Part shown: positions 55,436-64,000 of the stretch, one piece after another
Position numbering within the stretch: position 1 is the first letter of the stretch
Layout: every line of letters begins with the position of its first letter
NCBI GenBank assembly: GCA_030765055.1
Contig: CM060953.1
Location: 176,696,493 to 176,760,492, forward strand
DNA length: 64,000 bases
Reading direction: 5' to 3'
Origin: Mantis religiosa
Lineage: Eukaryota; Arthropoda; Insecta; Mantodea; Mantidae
Notes under the pieces: generated by a model
Databases searched by the model: none
What the model was told of the DNA's origin: nothing
Seen by the model: the letters and a program-made list of their open reading frames with translations, nothing else
Program-made: the position numbers and the translations under genes

Positions 55436-56559
55436 CTGTGAGAGGAGAACACTTTTGTTGCAGTGAAAATAGAGAGTGAAAATTCAAAAGTCGAACATTG
55501 AACGAAAGAAGAAAAAAATACAAGGTTATATGTATAATTATTTACGTAAATATGTATTAATGGAAATTGTGCGAATGTGCGAATTTTATTATTTAAAGCA
55601 CACTTTCTTTACTTTAAAACACAAAAATTCAAATGTTGGGCAAAAAGCCATATTCATAGATTTAAACATCTCTGGGACCTAAAGTTATTGAGACACAGAG
55701 AAACCTAGGACCAATTCAAAAACTTTTTGTATTGGGAACTTTTTAAAATAGTAGATCAAAAGTTGTTTTGTCGCAAGGGACGTTTATGTCACGTAACCAA
55801 AAATAAATAAATTTAACCATATTTTCTAAACTATCACAGTGAAATTGACCAACTGTTGGCTGCATCACATTTACACTAAGTTACATCTATGATATAACTC
55901 TTAAAAAGCTAGTGTTATTAATTCAAAATTTCAAATTTGCAGTCATAGGTATCCTTAAAGAATGTAAAAAGACAGATCTTCTTTTTAAATAAAGAGGCAT
56001 GCTGGAACACTGACGTTATTCAGAATATCTTGTCACTGCCATTAAAAGATACAATAGTATAAGTTCAGAATCCAAACAAAATTATTCGTCACTAGAAAAT
56101 GTGAGTACTAGGAAAAACTGTAATCATTTTTGTATCTCATAGAACAGTCCTTATCATTCTTCTTACAGCCCTCAATTGCAAGCAACATAAGGAGAAACAA
56201 AGAAAGAAACATGCTGACTCTGAATTAGATTGAATTTTCTAGCTTCTTAGCTGAGTTTGTTTCGTCTTTGCAAATTCAATTTTTAAAAAACATTTCCTGC
56301 TCATCTTGGTATGCAAATAAAGTTTCATGCGAATATGAGTACCAAGTAAGTCAGCCTTAATGACCATGAAGCACAAAAATAATAAATTGTTTATAAAATA
56401 AATTTTAAGAATAAGATTCTATATATTTGCATTACTTCACCTAAAAAATTTACCATGGACTTCTTGCAGTTAAACATGACATATTCCAAGGAAACCTTCA
56501 GAGAAATTCTTCACAGAAAATCTCCTTTATATATAAAACTTCTTGTAAGTTTTAGTTAA
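55436..56559. other. AT-rich stretch, nothing recognised
   Basis: If the candidate gene is real, its upstream exons should lie at higher coordinates. None could be identified here. Confidence 0.35.
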
Positions 56560-57215
56560 TTGATGGAAATTAATCATATTTCACACTAGCCGTATATAGG
56601 CCAAGGTATTTGATGGATATAGTCAACATGAAAAATTCAAAGCCATGGCCGGCATTTGAACCACGGATCTCCATGGCCAACTAAAATAATAGTTAATTGA
56701 TGACGCCTTGGAACTCAAGTACTTACAATAGTTAGTCGCTACAAACGGCGTATCTCGGATGCGAGAACCCCTAGTGGTCTACCGGGGAAATATACGAGTC
56801 AAATGGAGAATTTAATGTCATGACGGCACGTTGACCATGGTAGCTTAATGGAAACCAGGATCTCCGTGGTTCAAATCCCGGCCATGGCCTTGAATTTTTC
56901 AGGTTGACTCTATCCATAAAAAACCTTAGCCTATTGTGGAGAAATCATTAATTTCCATCAATTAACTAAACTAAGAAGAGTTAAGTGATGAAGCCCGGGA
57001 CTCAAGTACTTAAGATAGTAAGTCGCCACAAACAGTGTGTCTCGGATACGAGAGCCCCTAGTGGTTTACCGGGAAAACATACGAGTCGAATGGAGAATTT
57101 AATGTCACGACAGGACGTTGATCACGGTAGCTCAAAGGGTTAGAGCGACTGGACGGAAACCAGGAGATCCGTGGTTTAAATTCCTGCCATGGCTGTCAAT
57201 TTTTCATGTTGACTC
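56560..57215. repeat. SINE-D, one inverted and two tandem units
   Basis: 56560-56695 is a minus-strand head (AATTCAAAGCCATGGCCGGC, TTTGAACCACGGATCTCC). From about 56700 two plus-strand units follow, with GTGGTT at 56866 and 57171, a period of 305 bp. The last head is the best tRNA-like segment of the family: GGTAGCTCAAAGGGTTAGAG as A-box part and CCGTGGTTTAAATTCC as a weakened B-box part. The copy at 56866 keeps GGTTCAAATCCCGG. Confidence 0.8.
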
Positions 57216-57486
57216 TATTCATCCTTCTTGTAAGTGTTTGATTTTTTATTTCAAAAATTTCTCTAACAATTATAACAAAGCATGCTTAAGTTGTATTCCT
57301 GTCACATTAAAGTATACTTTGAATTTTTTGTTAACAGGCTTTGGAATTGTCTCCATGAAGCGTGACTTTTACATTATAAAAGAGAAGGTCCTACAGCATA
57401 CAATTTATGTAAAATAATATTTTTGTAGAAGTAAGCATATCCAAGATAAGGCCCAAATGACCTTGTTGTCGACCCGCCCTAAAACA
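57216..57486. other. Short spacer
   Basis: Nothing was recognised. Confidence 0.4.
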
Positions 57487-58584
<1,098 letters not shown>

Positions 58585-59175
58585 ATTTCCGAAAAAAAAA
58601 CTGGGGAAGGAAGGAAATATACATATATGTAGTAAGTTAGGGCGATAAGGTTTTGCTTGGGCGAGAACAGGGGTGAGAAACTTGAAAAGGTATAGGTCAA
58701 GTTAGGAGCTAGATAAATGTCCATTGTGTGGAGAAGAGAATGCAGATTTCCATCGTATATTATATTGTAGTCAAACAAAGATATGGAGAGAGCAGACCTG
58801 GCCACGTAAATTGGACATTTAAGGGGGGGGTGAAGTGGTAAATAGAAACATTTTGCTATTAAAAGGGAAAAATAACAGGATAAATATGTGAAATTATTTA
58901 GGGAAAGTTAAAGAGAGATGGCTAAGAACAATTAAGAGAAAAATTTAGAGTGGGATAGGTGAAATGGCAGAAAGTGTAAAAAGGAGAAGAGGGCCTCCAA
59001 TACACAAAAACCTAGGGTTAGGTGTATGGGGACCGAATTATTATTCAATGGTGGGCAACATAATAGGATTTTCAGGATTTAGGAATGTATGGCATATTTC
59101 AGTATGGATTTTATAATTGTAATCTTGATTTTGTATTTCCATTTGTTGATGCAAAATGAAAGATGAGAAATAAAT
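58585..59175 (+). mobile_element. LINE-Z copy 2: C-terminal end and 3' UTR
   Basis: Aligns with 30650-31225. The coding piece reads WARTGVRNLKRYRS and, after a stop, ELDKCPLCGEENADFHRILY and CSQTKIWREQTWP (about 58655-58800). This gives a complete C-x2-C-x7-H-x4-C knuckle, the form lost in copy 1. The 3' region (GGGAAAGTTAAAGAGAGATG, GAGGGCCTCCAATACACAAA, GTATGGGGACC) is also shared. The copy ends at GAGAAATAAATTA. No TSD was identified. Confidence 0.75.
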
Positions 59176-59261
59176 TACTATCACTTACTATTTTTTCCCT
59201 AAAAATGTTCCCGCGTTGTTAACTTTTTTGTTCTTCCTTGTAGATGCAAAGAAAAGCGTAG
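59176..59261. other. Short spacer
   Basis: Between LINE-Z and the tRNA-headed SINE. No features. Confidence 0.4.
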
Positions 59262-60090
59262 GCTCCCCCCGTAGCTCAGTCGGTGGAGCACCTGCCTGCC
59301 GTGCTAGGGCTCCCCCGTAGGGGAGGGGATCCGTCCCCTTCTGCTGCCGTTGTATGACGCTGGGGGCCCCTAGCACTCGTGGTACCTCTAACGTTACTAG
59401 AGGAACTTCGAGCCGAACATTCGAGCCCCTCCCTGATTGGGAGTTGTTCGGATTGGGTTGGACTCGAGAGGGCAGTGGTCCCCGATACCCGTGGGAGATC
59501 GGGTACGTCTCCGGACGGGGTTGAGGGAAGCCAATAATATTCCAGGGTACTAGCCTGCAGAGCTAGTAGAAGTTGTGCTAGATCAACAGGCGGTCCCAAC
59601 GCGGTCACATCGCCAGCCTTCCCATTTTGGAGTTGGCACGCGTAAGTGACGTATCCACTTCCATCCCATCTTGAGTCCACAGGACCAGATGGAGGGGCTT
59701 GTTAGTCTCTAGGTCTCGCCGTATGGAAAGCCCCACTAAGGCGCCGGGCGCCCCTTTGGGACAGCTCGGTAACTCCCTGGTTGAAGGTGGCCAGGGTCTT
59801 TTGACCTACGGATCCCGGACTAATAGGATTAGAACCTCTGCAGTTAATAGTTAACGTGCTAGGGGTACCGGGTTCGATTCCCGGCGATGGAGATTTTTCC
59901 CCGACCAAGATAATTCCTCATCTTCCCCAGAGTCTGGAAGTATGAATGAGAGTGCGAATGTGTGCGTGATCTAATGATTAAAACCCAACGAATACGAGTT
60001 AACACCTTCGATATGTTCCAAAGGAGAGAGGCCACCGATATGGAATTAAAGGCGGGGTATAAATAGAACAAATATAAAAAGGAAAATAAA
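59262..60090 (+). repeat. SINE-F, tRNA-headed SINE split by an insertion
   Basis: The first half (about 59264-59309) reads CCCCCGTAGCTCAGTCGGTG, a good A box and D arm. The second half (59865-59890) supplies GGTACCGGGTTCGATTCCCG, a perfect B box and T arm, and GATGGAG, which pairs with the CTCC start. Removing 59310-59864 (the insertion plus one TSD copy) restores a cloverleaf-like head. A body of about 200 bp follows (CCCGACCAAGATAATTCCTC, GTGCGAATGTGTGCGTG, AGAGAGGCCACCGATATGG) and ends in A-rich sequence near 60090. The body makes a SINE more likely than a tRNA gene. Confidence 0.75.
59300..59864 (+). mobile_element. 545-bp GC-rich structured insertion in a tRNA-like head, 10-bp TSD
   Basis: The insertion 59310-59854 lies between two copies of CGTGCTAGGG (59300-59309 and 59855-59864). 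It is much richer in GC than its surroundings and full of short hairpins: CTCCCC/GGGGAG at its 5' end (about 59310-59326), CTCTAACGTTACTAGAG (about 59386-59402) and CTCCC/GGGAG (about 59430-59445). The 3' end is AT-rich (AATAGGATTAGAAC, GTTAATAGTTAA) without poly(A). No tRNA boxes are seen. A minus-strand frame (59276-59680) crosses the insertion boundary and so is not its gene. It may be a non-autonomous derivative of a LINE that cuts tRNA sequence. Confidence 0.75.
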
Positions 60091-60411
60091 ATAAAATCAT
60101 GCAATACCGTTGGCTTAGGTGGTAGTCAATATTTTAGCAACTGGTGCGTATGTAATTGCTTTGAAATGTGTCCTTCTTGCATGATTAGGAGAAGAAAAAC
60201 GAATAACAACTTGAGAAAAAATAATTTTGGATAGTTCAGATTAATAAATAAGAAATAGCTTGTAAAATATAACGCTAAAAATGATGCATATATAAGCTTT
60301 GTGAATTTATGAGATTTACGTTTTTGTGAACACTTTTGCACTTACACGAGATTTACCAGTTCTGCATATGTCACCGTGAGTAAAGATATTGTACACAGAA
60401 AATTGAAGATA
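60091..60411. other. AT-rich spacer
   Basis: Nothing was recognised. Confidence 0.4.
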
Positions 60412-60855
60412 TACAGGGTGTCCATAAAGCCTTACCAACAATACAACTTCCTGTGCAATGAAAACTACTACAGCTGGTGTTGTGTGATGTGTGTCAGTTG
60501 ACAGAGAAGACCTTTAAATTTTGTTTTCATTTTGTTTTATTTGTTTTTGATATAATGTAATACGCCGTTAACCCAGGAAAGGGTGTAATGTATTTGACGG
60601 TACCATGAGACACTGCCACCTATTACTATTCAGAGGAAGTTTAGGAGGGAATATGGACGGGCGCTACCTGATTACAAAACTATTGTTGGTTGGTACTTGT
60701 GCAACAACTTGTTGTACAATGTGGAAGTGTACTGACAGTGAGAGTTACAGATTTTGTGTCTATACTTCATCTGCCGCAAACCAAACAGATCTAACTACAA
60801 TATTTTCAGTTAATAGAAACCTGCAATTTTGGAAATACTTAATGGACACCCTGTA
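60412..60855 (+). mobile_element. Mariner-type MITE (family M), full copy
   Basis: TIRs start CAGGGTGTCCAT on both ends (60414 onward and complement to 60853), with TA at 60412-60413 and 60854-60855. The 440-bp interior contains one recognisable coding piece near 60630-60720: RKFRREYGRALPDYKTIVGW, which resembles the first helix of the insect mariner-type HTH domain (compare the element at 1045). It is therefore a deletion derivative of a longer transposon. Confidence 0.85.
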
Positions 60856-60881
60856 TAGTTCATTTAATATAAAAATCGTTA

Positions 60882-61586
60882 TATAGTGCGACCCATATAA
60901 ACCTGAACCACATCAATAGGCCATAACTTCTAAACCAGGTTTAGGACACAGGTGCAACTTTGGGAGACTATAATACACAATTGGGAGATTACATTACACT
61001 ATTTACATCTCAGAGAAAGTATTGCAAGTGTCCAGCATCTATGGATCGTTGGTCCTATTTTCTTTGATATGACTGTAGACTGTAGTTTATATGGGTATCT
61101 TCAAGACATTTGTGGAGCAGCTGGGTGATATCGAATAGAGAGAAGGTTATTTCCAGCAAGATGGAGCAACGTGTCATACATCTAATGACAGCATGGAACT
61201 TGTAACCAGTTTCTTTGATAATCAAATAATCTCAAAATCTTTTGGCCACCAGATCCTCTGACCTAACCTTACCGGATTTTTTCTTGTGGGGGTATCTAGA
61301 ATTAGAGTGTACAAGAATAGGCCACGGACAATTGATGTTCTCAAGGAATCCATTCAAACATTGGTGAGGATACCCTCCGTAAAACTTCATGGAGTATGGT
61401 GAGACGATTGCAGACATGAGTAGTTGCTGGTGAAGGACACTTCCAACATCTTCTCTGAGATATAAATAGTGTAATATAATATACCAGTTGTGTATTACAT
61501 TTTCACAAATTTGCGTGTGTATTCTATTATTGGTTCAAAGGTTATGACCTATTGAAGTGGTTCAGGTTTAAATGGATCGCACTATA
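60882..61586 (+). mobile_element. Mariner-type element with about 55-bp TIRs
   Basis: The left end TATAGTGCGACCCATATAAA and the right end (reverse complement TATAGTGCGATCCATTTAAA) continue as inverted repeats for about 55 bp, through CCTGAACCAC, TCAATAGG and CATAAC. TA flanks the element if TA(60882-60883) and TA(61585-61586) are the target duplication. Its right end abuts a family-M fragment exactly at an internal TA of that family (GGTACCATGAG in the full copy). Confidence 0.85.
61060..61450 (+). pseudogene. Mariner-type transposase, DDE part
   Basis: Translation with frame changes gives FQQDGATCHTSNDSMELVTS (about 61150-61210), the second catalytic Asp in QDGA.CHT. ISKSFWPPDPLT follows (about 61230-61262), the WPPRSPDLTP region. 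Then DFFLWGYLE-like sequence at about 61274-61302 carries the third Asp. VYKNRPRTIDVLKESIQTL (about 61308-61362) is the helix after it. The HTH part and the first Asp are missing. One base shift separates DPLT from DFFLW. It is clearly a dead copy. Confidence 0.75.
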
Positions 61587-61841
61587 CCATGAGAAACAGT
61601 CACCCGTTACTTTTCAGGCTAGTTTTAGGAGGGAATATGGACGGGCGCTAGCCGATTACAAAAATATCATTGGTAATAGTACTAGCCAACTAAATGTGTA
61701 AATGTGGAAGTGTACTGACATTGTGTGTTACACTGTTTGAAAGTTTGTTTTTCTCCTGCCATAAACCAAACAGGTTTAAGTTTAATATTTTTCAGTTAAT
61801 ATAAAGATGCAATGTTAGGAAGACTTTATGGACACCCTGTA
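61585..61841 (+). repeat. Family-M MITE, 3' part
   Basis: It matches 60603-60855 from TACCATGAGA to the TIR end CACCCTG and TA (61840-61841). It begins directly at the right end of the inner element. Its own 5' half is not found on the other side of that element. Confidence 0.85.
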
Positions 61842-63823
61842 TACTTCACTTTTATGAAAAGGATGCCCCTTTACTTGGAGCCACTTTTTGAAAGTCATAA
61901 ATGTAGCAATTACAATGTCAAATGTAATTCGGTACGGGTATCTTACTTTATTTTATTTTATTTTCATATTCATGTCAAATTCTTGTAAGTTCCAGAACTT
62001 AAATGCTTTTGTTACTTAGGCAGCTTATAGTTTCTGGTTATGTTCCTCTGACTTCCGGTCTAAAACAAATACACACAAAGTATCTTTTTTATTTTTTTTA
62101 TTTGGGATGTCTGAAAACGTTAATTTCCAGTACAGCTTGGTATCCATATTTTTGGAAGAGTAAAAGCATTCCTTATTTGTTGTCAAATATGGAAGAGGAA
62201 GTAAAATATGTTTTGGATAAGAAAGTTTGATAGAAAACGCTTAAATATACTGTTTAGCAAAGGAAGGAATTTTTCAGTTTAATACAAAAATGTTGACTCT
62301 ATGCTATTCTTTTGTTATCTCTTAAATGTGACCTGAACCCAAGTTCCTCTGACAAAAGAAAAGCAGAATGCAAATATCCTCTTAATACTGAACGACATAG
62401 AGAGCTCCTTGGATTTAAATTAGAACCATTGTAAGTGCCTACAATGCTTGTTTTGTTTTCTTTTTCTCTTATTTTAATGTCCTTTTTGTGTTTCATGTTC
62501 ACGATTTCTTTTAAAAGAAGACACGAACAGTACAGAACAAAAGGAAATAAAAAGCTGTTCATTGCCTTTAGAAATTTTCCAATAGCAACCGGAGGTTTAC
62601 ATAGCAGAAAGCAATTAAAGCCTTAGAACGTGGTATGCACGGAATGCATAAGTGAAGAGCTTTCATTCGATTAGCATAGGATTTGTACGGATAAAGTACA
62701 GTGTCCTATCAAAATCAATTCTGAGGTTATTCTTTGGCCGCGGAATTTCAATTCAGTTGGTTTTAAAGGTTTGCTGACTTACGAAATAAAGCAATATCAG
62801 TGAAGCGTAGAGTTTCTACGTGCTGTGCTGCATATCCTACGTCGAGCTCTTGTATAGGCTTCCACGATTTTCCCTGTAGACTGTTATATCGGATTAAGCT
62901 TCATTTTGTGACTTGAATCTATGAGAAGAATTATACATTTTATATTGAATTACAACAATTAAACAAGAATGTCAATAAATATGTTGAACAAGTTAAAATG
63001 TGTACTACTTCATCAGAAATAATTTGTTTTGGACACCTGAACCTGATGATGATGTTCATGATGATGATGATGATGTGCATTTTGTACATTAATTCTCATA
63101 GAAGCCACTTCTGTTACGAGCTCTAACAACCTCACGACACATGGGTCGGATATTGTGACGTAGGGGGTGTTTTAGGAAACGTCATGAGGGGGGAACGTAG
63201 GTTCAGGAGTAAAACAAATCGCAATTATAACATAATAAAAATATAATAATTTTACTTAATATAAGTGAATTACAATGGTTCCATGGTTAGAAAGCTCTAA
63301 TTAACTAACATTATAACATAATAATTGTTCTCATACTACCTGGATATATGTAGCGATACCTTACAGTCACGGGCCTGGGTTCGATGTGGAGGTTGACGTT
63401 TCGTCACTGAACTACTCAGAACTGTCTGATCTGATCCGAACTGAACTGAACTGAACCCCTGTCTTAATTTGCATGGGGTTTTTATACGCGTATATAACGT
63501 CATACCTCTAGTGAGTATGCTTACGTGGGCGAGTGCCCTTTGAGACAAAATGCCCACTGCCATATGCATCATATACTAGTCGGCCACGATATGAATGCTG
63601 CCGGCGAGAAGAGATATTAAACAGATACGTCGCAAGTGGGCGGAGTACCGCAGGTACAGTTCCGATCACGCAAACATCAACAATACCGAGAAGCTTCCAG
63701 TGTGACGTGCAAATGTAGTGCAGTTCAACACGGTGCTTCCTCGAACCTTCTTCTGTGCAGTTTAGTGTAGTGTCAGTTGCAGTGCTCGTAATAAAAGTGG
63801 CTTGTCCTGGTAAAGAGTTTAAC
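61842..63823. other. Intergenic stretch, nothing recognised
   Basis: Contains a (GAT)n run at 63045-63076 and a short (CTGAA)n run near 63438-63455. The 63150-63820 part is GC-richer and may be the 5' end of the element that contains the following HTH remnant. Confidence 0.4.
63045..63076. repeat. (GAT)n microsatellite
   Basis: About nine GAT triplets with one TTC interruption. Confidence 0.9.
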
Positions 63824-64000
63824 CATGGAGACACCCACAAAGTTAAAAACAACAAGAAAAGTATCCCATTCTGATGAAAAACACATCATATATCAGGTTA
63901 TACAGTTCTGTTGACAAGAAAAATAGGAGAAAAAGTGACTCGAACCCCTTGAAAAAGCAACACTTAGGGCAGCAAAGGCTGGAGAACCATCATGAACATA
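63824..64000 (+). pseudogene. Possible transposase N-terminus, runs off the window
   Basis: From an ATG at 63824 the frame reads METPTKLKTTRKVSHSDEKH, then IIYQVIQFC, a stop, and later PLEKATLRAAKAG. The layout (a basic start, then IIxxVxxFCxxEK and PLxKAxxRAA) resembles the first helices of DNA-binding N-termini in insect DNA-transposon proteins. At least three stops interrupt it. The rest lies beyond 64000. Confidence 0.3.

Noticed and set aside
57118..57195. Possible tRNA gene in SINE-D
   Set aside because: The segment is a repeat unit head with a degraded B box and an anticodon loop lacking the usual T33.
59276..59680. 134-codon minus-strand frame
   Set aside because: It crosses the boundary between the insertion and the tRNA-like head, so it did not exist in either parent sequence. 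It is open because the DNA is GC-rich.

Overview
This 64 kb window looks like intergenic nuclear DNA from a large, repeat-rich arthropod genome. It is AT-rich, has no bacterial-style operons, and nearly every recognisable coding signal belongs to a decayed transposable element. The mix of elements suggests an insect, possibly a cockroach or a related polyneopteran: several mariner-type transposases, pogo-like elements, Penelope-like elements, R1/I-, Jockey- and RTE-type LINEs, and several tRNA-derived SINE families. The host assignment is inference.

Layout. 0-13 kb: a Jockey-like RT remnant; a mariner-type element with paired TIRs; SINE-A; two SINE-B copies in inverted orientation; a mariner DD34D pseudogene; a Penelope-like element (PLE-1); an internally deleted pogo-like element; PLE-3. 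13-26 kb: a pLTR-like fragment of another Penelope family; LINE-J copy 1; two short tandem duplications; a SINE-D tandem; one arm of an unknown repeat; SINE-B; SINE-C; an R1/I-type LINE with an RNase H domain. 26-39 kb: a mariner-type remnant; the second arm of the unknown repeat; LINE-Z copy 1; a pogo fragment; a mariner with TIRs; a long polypyrimidine tract; a SINE-D array; LINE-J copy 2. 39-46.6 kb: the long SINE-E; a remnant of an arthropod-wide protein of unknown function; two RTE-like LINE remnants, one split by SINE-A; a structured GC-rich retroposon with a 13-bp TSD; PLE-2 with long inverted ends. 46.6-54 kb: mostly featureless AT-rich DNA, then a nest in which a hAT-type MITE and SINE-E have inserted into SINE-D, then a second mariner copy. 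54-64 kb: the only candidate host gene (two in-phase, Cys-rich exons on the minus strand); SINE-D; an (AC)n tract; LINE-Z copy 2; a tRNA-headed SINE split by a 545-bp GC-rich structured insertion; a nested cluster of mariner-type elements; and a transposase-like N-terminus running towards the window edge.

No transposase or RT here looks intact. The genes do not form a pathway. What can be read is an order of insertions, in which target-site duplications and interrupted copies show which element came after which. The least familiar items are the two GC-rich structured retroposons (45436-45769 and 59310-59854), the tRNA-containing SINE-D units that sit in tandem, the inverted unknown repeat pair (about 21.65-22.03 kb and 28.45-28.81 kb), and the two-exon candidate gene at 54771-55435. 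SINE and LINE letters used here are local labels, not database names.
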